This document shows positions 36,916-50,097 of a DNA stretch of 64,000 nucleotides, in pieces. Under the pieces are notes generated by a model. It saw nothing but the letters and a program-made list of their open reading frames with translations, was not told where the DNA came from and searched no databases. Location: the NCBI GenBank assembly GCA_039621445.1, contig CP154954.1:77138073-77202072 (forward strand), written 5' to 3'. The position numbers and the translations under genes were made by a program. This stretch comes from Euglena gracilis. Taxonomy: Eukaryota > Euglenida > Euglenophyceae > Euglenales. Each line of letters begins with the position of its first letter. Position 1 is the stretch's first letter.

Positions 36916-37734
36916 TGACCCCTCTCATTCAGCGAGTCCCACCCCACCTCCTCGGGAATGACTCTGGTTTTTTTTGGAGTGATTGACTGGTTTTTGGCTC
37001 CATGCCCAGCCCCCCCCCCCCCCGGGTGAAGAGGGGCAGAGTTGTATGGGAAGCTCCGAAGACATGAGGTAGGTGGTAGGGGGTCACCCCCCAAGGGGGG
37101 GGGTCCCCCACCCCCCCCCTCTGCAGGGGCAAAAAAAACAACCTTCCAGCGCTTCGCGCCAGGTGTGTATTTTAGGACCCTCTTGAGGCTCAATATGAAA
37201 TTTTGGCAAAATGGCCAAAATGGGTCGAAGAATGGCCATAACTCGGGCTAGGCGGGGAGTTGCGGGGAAATCAAACCACTGTTAGATGGGGTTTTTTAAG
37301 GGCACCAATTTTGGTTTTCAGACATTTCCTTTTATTCCCCACCATCTTTGAAAAATTTTAAAAAAATATTTTTTGACCCGCAAACGCGGCCGAAATTTTG
37401 CACTCGACGGCGAGAAGTTCGGCGACCGAAAACTGGAGGTAGGAGGGGGGTCCCCCAGATTCCCACACAAGCCTGAGGAGGGGTTGCTGGACGAAAGTGG
37501 CCACCTGGCGCCGAAGGGAATATTTTTATTTTTTGGCCAAAAATCCATGAATTTTGAGCCATTTTGGCCCAAGTGGCCAGAGTGCCCGACGCCCCCCCCC
37601 CCCCGCGGGGGGAAATGGGTGACTGGTTTTTTGAAAGGTGATTGACTGTTAACAATTTTTAATATATAATACATAATAATGTAATACATAATAATACAAT
37701 ATAATACATATAATATATAAAAATACATATTGTA
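34284..37734. other. No gene recognised; repeats and possible exons
   Basis: 34957-35445 has poly-C/G blocks bounded by ACATCTCTCTAAGG and CCTTAAAGAGATGT. 35520-35660 and 35915-36030 (MKRVLSSIPQPTPLAWIAAA, a possible membrane segment) are open but unsupported. A (GT)n run sits at 36859-36916. Confidence 0.35.
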
Positions 37735-38179
37735 CCCCCCCCAAAAATAAGACCCCCCCCCCGGGGCCGATCGAGCAAAAATCCAAAAATAAGAACCCCC
37801 CATAAATAAGACCCCCCCTGACGGCACGAAGCGCCGGGGACGGTGAAAATTTTCCCTGAGAAATTGCCAAAAACCCAAATTTCACACACAAAAATGATGA
37901 AATTTCAAAAATTTCAGATTCTGGAAGTGCAAAAAACATGCTGAATGTCAACTTACACAAATTTACACATGGCGCGAAGCGCCGAAGGAAAATTTTTAGT
38001 GTTTTTGGGAACCTGAAAAATGATATTTTTTTCGGGCCCGGGTCGGTCAAGAAGAAATCCAAAAATAAGACCCCCCAAAAAATAAGACCCCCCCTGGAGG
38101 GTTCCAGCAACGGACCCAAAAATAAGACCCGGGTCTTATTTTTGACCCAAAAATAAGACCCGGGTCTTTTTGGGGGGGG
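37735..38179. mobile_element. Poly-C-capped element, family C copy 2
   Basis: Left CCCCCCCCAAAAATAAGACC, right GACCCGGGTCTTTTTGGGGG are inverted. It is internally alike to 33878-34283 over most of its length. The hairpin GGCGCGAAGCGCC is at 37971-37983. Confidence 0.85.
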
Positions 38180-41100
38180 TTCAGGGGGGGGGAAATCTTA
38201 GGCGACCAAAGTTGCCCACGCGGTCGGGGGCGGCGTGGGCAAGAATTGGGGGTCTGGGACCGACGTTTTGGGTCGTTTTTTGTCCGCATTGCCAGAGACA
38301 CCCTCTTCGGTCGCCGCTCGCCTTGTGGGCTGCAACTCCCCACAATTTGCTGTGGGTAATTTGCCCACACGTGTGGGCAAGCTGCATGGAAAAAACGCGA
38401 CCGGGTCTGGGGACGTTCCGCGGTGCTGCAGTCAGACCAGGAAAAATCCTCAGGGGGTTTTTCGGGCTGACTCGAAAATTGGGTGACATCGTGCTTTTCA
38501 AGTGGTGTTGCCTCAAAACGCCTTCCGAAAAGTTTTAAATGGATGTGTTTGGACCGAGAAATTTTCCGATGCCTCCCCAACATGGCCTCTTATCAATATT
38601 TTGTGTTTTGTTGTGTTGTGAGCCAGGTTTTGCCACTTCTGCCTTTTCAAAAATATATATTTGCCCACGGCCGTGGGCAAAAATGAAAAATGCATTTTTT
38701 TGACGGCCTCAAGGCGATCAACCGGTATGTCATTACTCCGTCGAGTTTTATTTTTCTTTTTTGAAGTGTACGCATTCTAACACTGCATTGATAATTTTTT
38801 TGTGGAATATTTGCATACACGTCGGCTCAGTGGGGTTCACAACGTGACAGGTGCACGTGACTTTTCTCCCAAACAACGTAAGGGTTTGCAAGAGATGATC
38901 CCTTTTGCTTTTGAATCTTCTCGCCACTGGATTCTGATTGTGCTTCCACCCAGATGGGCATTGTGTTCCCAAGGTGGAATGCGGGTGCTGTGGCAGCGGT
39001 CCCGTCTGATTAGTTTGGGAAGCTCGATTACTGCGATGTCTATGTGTCGTTCTTTCCACAATGACTGATAATAAGTGTCGTTGTCCACAACCTAAACAGG
39101 CACTGCATTGTTCAGCAGTGGTCGTGTCCCGTAGCCGTACATCTGTGATCTCGTTGGCGATGGTACAATACAGAGCCATGGCCACCAGCTTCTGCTTATT
39201 TCTTATGAAGTGGCAAATTTCCATTTTAGATGCCATGGATGGAAAGAAATACAGCACCCTCTCAAGCAAAAGAAGTTTCTTGGCAGGATTTTTGATCTGG
39301 CGGTGTGGCATCAGGTTCAAACTGGCTTTCCCACTGCTGAATGCCATCGCATTTGCAGTCTGTCAGGCTGCATGCTGCTCTGTAATAGCATTCCGACAAT
39401 TTTGTATTCTGATAACAGCACCAGAAGTGTTGCATTAATGCAGGCTAATCCACACAGCCATGTGACAGGATGACGTCTTTGGCATCGCAATGTTTTTTTT
39501 TGAATTTTTGGTATTTTTTTTCCAGCAAGGGGCAGCAACTTTTTCTCCTCAAGGAGGGACGTGACGTGCACGGGGGAATGGCATGATCCAATTCTCTTCA
39601 GCATATGTGACGGATGGAAAGTGCCATATTTTGATGCACAATCCCATCCAGACAACCGTGATTTGCTTGATTTCAAAATTGCAAGAGCACGTTTTTCCTT
39701 TTGTTGAGATCATTATTTCCTTCCTCTGTGTGTGCAATATGAAGCCTAACAGTTACGGGCAGCATTTTTGTAGTTTTTTTTTTTAGTGGCAAAGTACGCT
39801 ACTGCAACGTACTTGTGAACAAACGTTGGTTTGCAACTTATTTGCTCACACACATTTGGGATGCACATCACCGCACAACTTTGATTTTGATTTCACCCAA
39901 CGTCGTGTTTTTTTATGTCTCGCACGGCATCTAGATGCTGTGGGATTCAAGACAGAAATCCAGCCCACGTTTTCCATGCTCTGCATCCGGACGTTCCAGT
40001 GCAAAAACTGACCAGATTGCTGCAACGCCGATACAAAGGCCTCAAATGCCCTCTGGATACGCTATACACCCCAGCACTTCAAGGAGGAGGACATAATCTT
40101 CTCTCTCTCCAAGGAAATCCGCAATTGTGCGCCTTTTTTCCCCCTTGGTGGCACATACAGGGAATTAAAACACATTTGCAATCTCAATCAACAAAGTGCT
40201 GAGGGGTGATGGATTCTTGGTGGACGTCAAATGAATTTGTATTTTGGGAACCTTGTGAAATCTTATGCACATGCAATATTGACTTGGGACCTTTGCACAG
40301 GCAGAGGTGTGGTTAAACTGGTAGTTGTTCTGGAAGCGTTGTTTTGCATTCAGTAAAAAATTGTTTGATGACGAGTGAATTAGAGTGTGTATATATGTAC
40401 AGTCCCAAGTTTAGATGTGATTTTGAATGCTCTTGGTGGGAAGAAATAAGGGGGCTTTGCGAACATAACCCATTCCTGACGTCGAGGACAGTGTATTTTC
40501 TGAAGGGTCCCAGGGAAGTCTTTGGTCAACATCTGCCAGAGTGCCTCAATTTGGCCATTTTTTGAAAAAAGTTTGAAAAAATGGGAGGAATGACCATTTT
40601 CAGACCCTCTGTTTTTCTGCACTTTTTGGTTTTGTTGCACTCTTTACCCCTCCTTTCAGAGGGGTGATTTTGACGGACACGTTTGGGGTGTATCCTGATC
40701 CTATTCAAATTGTGTTATAATATTTTGTCTCCCAAAATTGTAGTTCCCCCCCCGCAACTGAAATGTTTTTTGTATGTGTTTTCGCATCTGCATGTTTTAA
40801 AACAGTTTTCCAAAAAGAGCTGGTTTTCCTTTTGATCGGGCCAAGCTTTCCTTGGGGATGATTATTGTTGACACATGTTCAGTATTTCACCAGAGTAATG
40901 TGGAACATTTCACGGGAATGCATTCGTTCAATAAAATTCAAATTGGGTCAAAGTAATGGTGTTTGGGAGTCAAGCAATATGGCACTTTCTCGGTGTAGTT
41001 AGTGCAGGTTTCCCGACCACACCAATTCAAATTTGTTTGAAAAGATTCCTATTTTTAGTGGTTTTCCCTATTTTTGTCCAATAATTTACAATTCTGGTTG

Positions 41101-43809
41101 CTTTAGGTTATGTTCTGCAAAGGTCCCGGAATTTCACAGTTGTTTAAAAGCAACCTGTTTTGTGACATTTTCCCAAGCTGCGACTGTTCTGCCACTTTAA
41201 CCCAATCCAGCTCGGATCAAATGGCACCACCTCATCCATCATTTTTTCAAATTTGAACGAAGCCTGGTGTGTTCAATTTGCTGGATTATCTTTGTTTGCC
41301 AAAATAATTTGCCAGTGTTCAAACCTCAACCCTCTGATGGACTGGAGGGTCTGGCACTTTGGACGGCTGTTTTGTTTGCCTCAGGGACAATTCTCTGAAT
41401 TATGACTCACCTTTCACCAAGCAGGGTTTGGACAGATGGAAATGATTTAAAATGTTTTTATGCAAGTGCAATGGGGTATTCCACAAAAGAGCACTGACGC
41501 GGTTTCATACTGTGGCACTGAAAAAAAATTATTGTATCGCAACGTCATTGGAAGGAATCCACATGTAACTGAAAAATATTATGTATTGCCCAAAAAAGTA
41601 TCAGCTGCCAAAATAACAAAAGGGGTAAACTTGTATTTTTTTTAATTTGAAGAATTGAAAAGAAATGACAAGAATGAATCTGGCAACAGTTTTTGTTTCA
41701 TGCAAAAGTTCAGCATTCAAACCTCAAGAAGGATGGAATAAACGTGGTCTCAAAGGAATGAAAACTTGGAATACCCTACAAACGTAGCCTTTGAAAGCAC
41801 AGTACCAAATACCAATTGTGTAAGTAATTTTTTTTGCTTCCAAAAACAAGTGATTTGTGGTGCAAGTCGCCCAACGTACAGATTGCACACGTTCCTCGGT
41901 TGCACAGCAGAAGACTTCAACGTTCATCACGTTTCTGTTCCACGTTCTCCACTTTCGAGGTCACAAAAATCTTGGCATGTCCATTTGGGATTCCCTTTTT
42001 GGCCTCATTCACGTCTTGAGTTATTGGATCGGCAGCATACCTCTTCATTCATGACGGCAAGCTCTTTTTTCTGTTGCAGTGTCATTGTAAACATGCCTGG
42101 ATGCCTTAATTGTTGGAGAAGTCTGAAGGTCTAAAGGGGCCATCTTAAAGCCCTTTTGAATTTTTAGTTCCTGCCCACGTGCGTGGGCAAGAACTCATTT
42201 TTTTTGCCATTCCTTTGTTCCATCGGAATTTTAGGCTGTGACACCTGAGCCTATGCCGACAGTTGCATGCAATTTAACTCTGAGGAAGTGACTTTTCAAG
42301 ATGTCGAGCAACCGTCTGACACCATCATTGGGTGGTCCATCTCCATGCCACACATAAGCCGATCCACACGGCGCTGCAAACCAGAAATTTATGCCTGCCT
42401 GAGGCATGAGCGATACGGTGTTGTGAGCACTGGCTTTGCTTTTTGACAGAGGAAAGCAAATCATCTGTCATTTTCAAACACTGTTGTCCATTTTTTGTGT
42501 GTCGTTCCTCAGATTGGTGGAAGGCCCACCCTCATGTCGGCTGAGTGCCTGTGTCAAAAGCATTTTCAGCAAGGCACAGCCGTTTTCCTCAGCGCTGTCC
42601 CTTCAATTTGGCAATACCTGGCAAACCCCTTGCACTTCTTCGTCATTGGGAATCCAGCAAAACACCCCAGTGAAGTATTCATTTCTGCTGCACACCGCTT
42701 CGGATACCTATTTGGACCAATGCCAACTTCGAAAATTGTTTTGGCCACACTCCTTTTTTCTAGGGTAAGGTGGCATGTGTGCTACTCCCACTCCGGAATT
42801 TTGCTCATGGCTGCCTCTGTCGACGGGAGGTCATTTTTCCTCAGTAAGAAAAAAATTTCCCCTCCGGAATGCTTTTTTTTGTCTGTCAAGCCATTCTAGC
42901 TGTATGCAAAAGAGGTTGATGTTCTGGGTCCGTCCAGGGGGATGCCTGACCCCCAGGCAAAGTTTCTCTCCCCCAATTTGCGCCTTGAGGGCCGCGTTGC
43001 ATCGGGGTCAGGGCACAGTGCGGGAGCATTGCCGACCCGAGCTGTGATTCGGCTTGGACCTGGCAGCGTGCTGAACTCGGTTTGGCCAAAGTACCCCCTG
43101 GTCTGATGGCATTTTCTCCCTTCCGGTCAGGGCGAGAACACCCCAACCCAAATGCCCAGACCCCAAGAAGTCCACGATCCACTGCCCTTGCGGTTTTTCG
43201 ATTGCGGGGTGTACCGCCACTCGCTGCCTCTGGAGACTCGCCGACGCCCCTCCCAAAATCTTCCGAAACCTTGCCCACGCGCCACTCTCATTTGCCCTGA
43301 TTTGTGGGCAAGGACATGGGCAGAGTTGGGCAACTTTGGGCGCCTAAGGAAATTGATATCCGCAGTTTTTCCGCAATTTTCCGCAATTTTTCCGCAATTT
43401 TTCCGCAATTTTTCACCATTTTTTTGAAGAATTTTTTTCCCCACCACCGAAGATGGAAGATGCAATGAGTTCAAGCCATTCTTCAAATGGATCAACAGGT
43501 GTGCTATTGTGTTTTGTTGTTCCCCCCCCAGTTTACCAATTTTTCTCACAGGTGCACCACTGGTCACAGGATTGGGTGCGTCCCACCTGTGCAAAGAACA
43601 TCAAGCGTGTTGATTTGTGCTCGCCTGCATCGACGTGGGTGTTGCGGTGTTCTGAACCTCACAATTGAAAATTTTCTAAGCCCCCCCAAGCAGAAATGTG
43701 TATACCCGATATCAATTTTTCCGCATTTTTTCCGCAATTTCCGCAATTTTCCCGCAATTTTTCCGAAGGCCTCCGATATCAATCCCCCCCCCTGGGGGTT
43801 TATGTGCCC
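38180..43809. other. No gene recognised; palindrome-rich, then AT-rich
   Basis: Five TTGCCCAC...GTGGGCAA palindromes mark 38.2-38.7, 42.2 and 43.3 kb. Between them the sequence is free of the poly-G/C runs seen elsewhere. 42500-42895 is a 134-aa plus-strand frame without recognised domain. 43450-43612 may contain one or two short exons upstream of the AAA gene (53-nt GT-AG intron 43499-43551), not in the phase needed to join 44162. Confidence 0.4.
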
Positions 43810-44090
43810 CAGGCTTCTTTTTAAGTCACCTGACCCCCCCCCCCCCCCGGGGGGGGGGGGGTGGGTGGGTGGGTCCGGGCCGGCCCCCCCCCCCGAGGGG
43901 GGGGGTCCCGCGCCGGAAGCGCCGGGTATACCTTTTCGGCGCGAAGCGCCGAAATTTTTTGAAAATTGCCTTTAGTGGGCCCGATTTTGGGGGGGTCCCC
44001 GCCCCCCCCCCCCCCCGGGGGGTCCCGCTCCACCCTGGGTGGGTTGGGGTGACCCCCCCCTCCCCCCCGGGGGTCTTAAAAAGAAGCCTG
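43810..44090. mobile_element. hAT-like MITE, CAGGCTTC type
   Basis: Ends are CAGGCTTCTTTTTAAG and CTTAAAAAGAAGCCTG with exact target duplication ATGTGCCC (43802-43809, 44091-44098). It lies 71 bp upstream of the first recognised AAA exon. It contains two long poly-C/poly-G blocks and the hairpin CGGCGCGAAGCGCCG at 43937-43951. Confidence 0.88.
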
Positions 44091-44161
44091 ATGTGCCCCC
44101 CCCCCCGCGGTTGGAAAGCAATGGTATGGTCTGCACGGCTCACCAACCCTGATTATCATAG

Positions 44162-46344
44162 GTCATCAACGTCGGCATCAAATTTGAGGATATCGGAGGA
44201 TGTGTTGGAGTGAAACAAGATTTGGCCCACCTTGTCCAATTCCTTCAGCAAAGCCGGGCATCACTCAGGTGCATCTGATACATTCAGCTGTGCTTTGTGC
44301 GTTGCATTAACGTATGTGAATCACTTTCCCCCGAAAAACGGGTGGGATGTGACCAGAGGTCTTTTTTTTGAGGATTGGGATTCTGGCACACCGAGAAAGG
44401 AAAAATTTGTTTGTCTAACTTCGCTTCTGGCCCAGTTTGCTGTGTGGTAAGTGGCCAGGGACCCCTTATACCAGTGCTCTTTTGATGCTCCCACTGGCGG
44501 GGGAAGTAACTCTGGTGTAATTCCAGTGCTGTGGGAACATGCACTCACCTTGTGTGGTTGGTGTGATTCCCGTGGGTGGGTCTACACCAGGGGGTTTTTT
44601 TTAGTCTTGGACCCCCTCCCCCAGGGGGGAGGGGGGTAGGGTGGGTGGGTCCCTTGGACCCCCCCCCCCGGGGGTTGGGGCTGGTGGGTATATCTTTTTT
44701 GGCGCCGAAGGCGCCGAAAATTTTGAAAAAGGTGCTATTTTTAGCATTTTTGGCTATTTTCGGGTTAAAGTGGGTGGGTCCCCCGGGACCCCCCCCCCTC
44801 CCCTGGGGGGCCCACAACAGGGGGTGGGTGGGTGGGTGCCGACCCCCCCCCTATCTTAAAAAAGCCCCTGGTCTACACCCTTGCGCCCCAGTGCTGCTCT
44901 TGCCTCCTGCCCTCTTCCCACTTTTCTATGTGGGGGATGCATGGCACGCATTAGCCCCCCCCCCCCCCAAAGACGTTGGGGTCCGAAAATGGCCTTAAGG
45001 CTTTCCTGTTCACCTGTTTCCCAATGCCAGCCGGGTCCATCCCGGACCCACCCAGGGGTTTTTTTTTTTTAGTCTTGGACCCCTGGGGAAGGGGTGGGTC
45101 ATCCCCTCTCATCCCCTCCCCCCCCCCCGTCTTAAAAAACCCTGGACCCCCCCTGATTCCCACCCTCTGGCTGAACCCCCCGGATCATTAAAAAAAGTAA
45201 AAAATTCCCTGCAATGGTGTTAAAAAATCATGAAGTTGATCAATTTTTTTATGTTCACCAAAATTTTCTACATTGGTCACATGTGTTAAAAGATATTGTG
45301 TTCACCAACGTCTTTGTGAACACATTTAGTGGACGTCTTCTCCAGACCCCCCACCCAGGGGAGGGGGGTGTTGGGGTCGGCCACGGCTGGTCGAAGTTGG
45401 CCGGCTGAATGCGCCAAAAGAATTTTTGGGGCCAATAATCCGCTGATTTTAGGCCACCGATCCCCTCGCCAGGGCAGGAGGTGGGTGGCTGGTTTTTTGA
45501 TATTTTTAGGCCCTGCCCAGTTCCAGCCTGGAGTCTTGAAGACACCCACCCGGGCAGGGGTGGGCCTTTTCCGGCCAGCCCAATTTTTCTGGCGTCCGAG
45601 CTGACCCTGGAACCGTCCAAAAGCTAAGGAATGCAACAGCCGACCCATATATGTTTTCCTTTGGTGAATATATCACCAGCACAAGAGCCGCCGTGTTGCA
45701 TGTCATATGGCCGTTGAGGATTCCAGTTTCGTGGCTCTTCCTCGCAGGGCTCCAGCCAACAGCCTCAAGGCATGCATCCTTGCTGGGCCAGCGGGAGCTG
45801 GAAAGTCCGCCCTCGCTGCGGCCCTGGCAGGGGAGGCTCGGTGTGCATCGTCATCCATAAAATCATTTTATCACTGCCCCGGGGGGGGGGGGCAATTGGC
45901 GTCGTCACATTGTTTCTGCGCCATTTTGCTATTCAAAACCCCTCCGGAAACCTGAAATCCACAGCATTCAGTTGTGTGCCGAAACGGAGTTTTTTATTAT
46001 TATAAAAAACAACCAATCCACCACTCGTTTCTTGTGGTCGTTTGCAACTGTTTTATCGCGGTTGGTTGGGACATTTGCAGGGTGCCCCTCCTCCACTGCT
46101 CGCCGTCCGATTTCACGGGGACCTTCACCATTTCCGACATGCAGAAGGCCATCCAGCGGGCCGCCCACCTTGGTCCATGTGTCGTTTTCATCGAAGATAT
46201 TGATACGGTGTGTCAGATGCAAAACGGTTAAAATTGTGTGTTCCAGATGAAAATGTGGTCACTCGGCTTGCTCTTGTCCCATTATTTCACATTGGGGATA
46301 TTGGGGGGTGTATTTTTTTCCTGACAAAAATGGTCGTATATTTT

Positions 46345-46380
<36 letters not shown>

Positions 46381-49300
46381 CACTGAACACAGAATCGCCC
46401 ACTCGTACCATTTGGATGCCTTACCACAGGGTTCGATGAGGGTGCCACAGCTTTAGATGGGGGTGTCCAGAGTTGACAGGAGGAGGTCCAGACCCCAACC
46501 CCACCCATCTGCCTTGATGTTGAACCGTGCCACGCCATCAGATGGTTCGGCTGTTGCGTGACCCACAGGTCTGCCCACCCATCGGCCGGCAAGAGGGGGA
46601 GCTCTCTAGCCTGGAGCTGGTGCAGCTCATCCATGAGCTGCGTGCAGCCGCTCCCGGCGTTGTGCTCTTGGCTTCCACGGACCGGCTGGATCAGCTGCCT
46701 CTGGATGTCGTGATGGAATTCGAGCAGAAGGTGTGTTGTGTGGTGTGTCGTGTGGGTTTTGCCAAGCACCCCGCCATGTTTGCCATGTTTGACATGTTTG
46801 GCGTGATCGACTGGGGAGGATTTCATTTCATCCACCCATGTCGCATCTCAAGACAGCTGGAAACTGGTCTGATTCTAAACAGCAGCGTTTTTTTTTTTTA
46901 CGAAAGCATCATTTGTCTCTGTTCGCGGAACGATTCCTGGCATTGAGGTGGGAATTGTTTCGGAAAATTGATTGGGTCAGTGGTTTGGTGCCGGTCTACA
47001 TGGGGGGTGGGTTATTCCCAATTGACGTTTTGAAGAAAAAAATGCTCCTTTTTGATCTCTGCCATCTGAAAGATTCACGTGGATACATTTCAGGGTCCCT
47101 TGGAACACCCTTCTTAGGACATCGACATCTGACCGACATCTGGAGTGTTATCCCTGTTTCAATGATGGAAGGGTGAAGGATAATTAAAGGATTGAGTTGG
47201 AGGGCACAAACTTTTTTTTATGTTCTTTGATTTTGGATTGTTTGTGTATTTGTATTTTGTATTTGTTTGTGTATTTTTTTTTATCTTTTTAGGCAACAGA
47301 AAAAATGTTTGCCACACCGACAAAGGAGGAGGGCTTAAGTGTGAGGTTGGCCACCTATTGCATTTCCAAAATCCAAAATCGACCGTCCAGGGGGTGCAAG
47401 GGAGGGAATAATTGGTATCCGCATTTTTCCCACAATTTTTCTGCGATTCAGCATGTTCTGACCATTTCCTGGAACGTGTCACAAGAGACCCAGGTGTTTT
47501 TTAAAATATTTTCTGCTAATTCCAAATTTCACAAATTTTGGCAATTCTTGGCAATTCTTTGGCAATTTCTTGGCTTTTTTTTAAAAGGTTTTTTCCCGGT
47601 TTCTGCTGGGAAATGACTTCGATTTAGAAAACATCCACACTCTGGACAGATTTTTTCCTGATACCAAATTTTTTGTCAATGTTTTGTCTTTTCGGGGTTT
47701 GAAGCCATATTTCTAAAATCAGTGGGTTTTTTTGTATTTTTTTTTAATGGAAAAAGTGCAAACAACAGCTCAAGGCACTACCAATGTTGCAAAATGACAG
47801 AAATAGTGCAATAGTGCAAAATGACAGAAATAATAGAAAATTTTTTCGAAGTCCCCTCCAGCAGTGTGCACACTCCCAAGACTGCAATTTCCGCACTTTC
47901 CGCACTTTTTCCGCAATTTTTCTGATCTGGTCTCCAACATCAATCATCCATCCCCGGGGTGTGCCTGTTATGGGCAGGCACCAAAAGCACAAGGCATTTC
48001 CCCATGGGGTTGGTGAAGGAAGCCTGTTCTTGATGTTTATGACGGGAACAATTTTGCGTCCCTCCGTCAGGTCAACGTCGCCTTGCCCACTGCGGCAGAG
48101 TGCATTGACATCTTGAAGGTCCACGCCCGTAACAAGCCCATTGCACCATCCCTGGATTGGGAGGCACTGGGGGAGCTCTGTGCTGGTGTGTGGAGTGTCT
48201 TCCAACAGAAGTAGATCCAAAAACAGGGTTTCCATTTGGTCCAAATTTGGTCGTAATTTTCAGAACCCTCTCTCTGATCTTTTTCCAGAATAGCAATAGT
48301 TTAACCCCCCCCCCCTTTAGAAGCGCGGGTGCGCTTATAGCAGACTTCTGCCTCTGGCGGCGGGGGGTGTGCTTCTATTTGGACCCTGCATGCCCGATTT
48401 TTGTTGATTTCCATTAAAAAATGACATCAAAATGGGGGGGTGCGCTTGTAGTGGACTGCCGCCTTCGACGGTGGGGGGTGCGCTTTTATTTGCCCTGTGC
48501 TTGTAGCGGCCCCGCGCTTCTATTGGGGGGGGGGGGCGGGTTTAGTTAGTAACAAATTTTCGGCGCAAAGCGACAAATATTTTTGAAAAGTGGATCAAAA
48601 ATGGCCAAAAAATGGCATTTTTTGGGCCGGTTTGGGGTTTCACCTCCAAATTTTGGCTGAAAAATGACAATCCAGCTAAATTTGGCTTTTTGGGGGCATT
48701 TTTGGGGGGGGCACCCGCTGTGTCCAGCTCCCAGCCGGCGACCACCCCCCCTGGACCCGCTGGGAGGTCCAGCCAGCACCTTTTTTCCAGCCAGCCGGCA
48801 GGACCCCCCCCCCCCTGGGGGCCTTAACCCATACAGTTGCCTGCATTTCTGTTCAGCCCTGTTGACCAACCACAAATTCCCAACCAGCGATTTCCACTCA
48901 AAAAAAATGGGGATGTCTTTCCTGACAATTGGCACCAAAGAACATGAATAACCCCCCCCCCCAATATAACAGGGGGGAATGTGCAACTTGCATAATTTGC
49001 ATTTTTTTTGCACAATCAGGGTTTTCCGAAATTTGCATTTTTTTGCATGTTTTTGCATAAAATATTTTACCCTGGAAAAGTTTTTGTAGTTGGTTGCCAT
49101 GTCATGTTTTGTCTCTGGTCCCTCTGCAGTTCCCTGAGGTCTTTGATATTTTCACCCTATTAAAAGGCAGCTTTGCAGAGGAGGGACAATTTGCTTAGAC
49201 TGAACGTGCAGGTGCCATTCATGTTGATTTTCAAAGCTTCAGTGCTTGCCGTTGTCTTCCAGGAGGTCTTCTTTGTGAATCACTGACCGGTACACCGGCA

Positions 49301-50097
49301 TTGTCACATGTTTACGGGTTTTAGGCAGCAAAACTCTGTTATATTCCAGCCTTTTCTCAGGGGTTTTATGCAATTTGCATTTTTTGATTTTTTTTGCATT
49401 TTTTTGCATTTTTTTTTTGACTTGCATAATTTGAAGGGCCAAGTTGCATACCCCCTCCCCCTGAATATAAGGCCCCCCCAGCTTTATTTAGACGGGATTT
49501 CAAGACCCTTGAGGGGGGCTTTATATTTGAGAATCGAACTTTTTCGGGTGGCCTCTATGACCTTTGGCAGCCTTCAATTGTGGCCAAACACCAATTTTAT
49601 GCCAAATTTTCGCTGTGAACCTCCTATTTTTCACAGAAATGTGCTATCCTTATCCAAAATGGAGCACCTCCCACCCAAAATTTTTCTGCTTTTTCCTGAA
49701 TGAAACAGTGTCTGGCTCCACATCAGGGGGGTTTTATATTTGGGCAGCAAAACCAAACCCCCTGGGGGGGGGTAATTTCTTCTGGGTGCTGAAATGGCAT
49801 CTTTTTTAAGTCTGCTAGTTTGAAGTCAACAGACCAAGTTCCAGAGCCCAACCTTGGGATATGTACGTTAAAAATTGAGAAATCAATTATTTTTTTGATC
49901 TATTTTCAAGTTATTTTTCAAAAATGGAGAGGAGCATGGACCAACCAACCTCTTGTAATATTATATTCTGCCATCTCGTAGGGTTCTCAGCAGACGCACT
50001 CGAACGAGTGATGAACGATGCCGCCCTTTTGATTGTGGGGCGTGGTCTGAGCCACATCACGGATGACATTTTATGCTTTGCCATTCATAAGTTCCAG
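44162..50097 (+). CDS. AAA+ ATPase module, FtsH-like layout, six exons (5' end not found)
   Basis: Exons are 44162-44268, 45748-45840, 46081-46207, 46569-46730, 48071-48185 and 49982-50097. Phases match at every join and all introns are GT-AG. The order of motifs is that of FtsH/Yme1-type AAA domains: IKFEDIGGCVGVKQDL entry strand and helix, Walker A GPAGAGKS, a VPLLHCSPSDF strand, Walker B CVVFIEDID, sensor-1 region VVLLASTDRLDQL, an LPTAAECIDILKVHA segment and the lid GFSADALERVMNDAALL. Oddities: Walker B ends E-D rather than D-E, the sensor-1 Asn is Asp, and the usual RPGRFD arginine-finger segment is replaced by LDVVMEFEQK, so ATP hydrolysis may be altered. No HExxH protease domain follows. 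Instead a J domain starts 148 nt later in the same phase. Introns hold several TIR elements. Upstream exons are missing because the first exon starts in mid-domain at phase 0. Confidence 0.85.
44588..44870. mobile_element. hAT-like MITE, CAGGGGG type
   Basis: Starts CAGGGGGTTTTTTTTAG and ends TCTTAAAAAAGCCCCTG, with exact target duplication GTCTACAC (44580-44587, 44871-44878). It sits in the first recognised AAA intron. It shares the internal GGTGCTATTTTTAGCATTTT segment with repeats near 8580, 26075 and 31262, and has the hairpin GGCGCCGAAGGCGCC at 44701. Confidence 0.9.
45053..45144. mobile_element. Minimal 92-bp hAT-like MITE
   Basis: CAGGGGTTTTTTTTTTTT...TCTTAAAAAACCCTG flanked by GACCCACC and GACCCCCC (7 of 8 match). 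It is little more than two ends of the 44588-type element joined together, in the same AAA intron. Confidence 0.75.
46349..46375. repeat. (AC)n microsatellite in AAA intron
   Basis: About 13 AC units. Confidence 0.9.
48305..48540. mobile_element. Poly-C-capped element with AGAAGCGCGGG ends
   Basis: CCCCCCTTTAGAAGCGCGGG at the left and CCCGCGCTTCTATTGGGGGG at the right are inverted. Internal GTGCGCTT(A/G)TAG copies. It lies in the intron before the lid exon of the AAA module. Confidence 0.7.
48981..49449. repeat. Dispersed repeat B copy 2
   Basis: Same ends and interior as 7661-7936 but with about 200 bp of unrelated sequence in the middle. It lies in the intron before the last AAA exon. Confidence 0.7.

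Noticed and set aside
38748-39347. 199-aa minus-strand frame
   Set aside because: No recognised domain, unremarkable composition, and equally long frames on the other strand.
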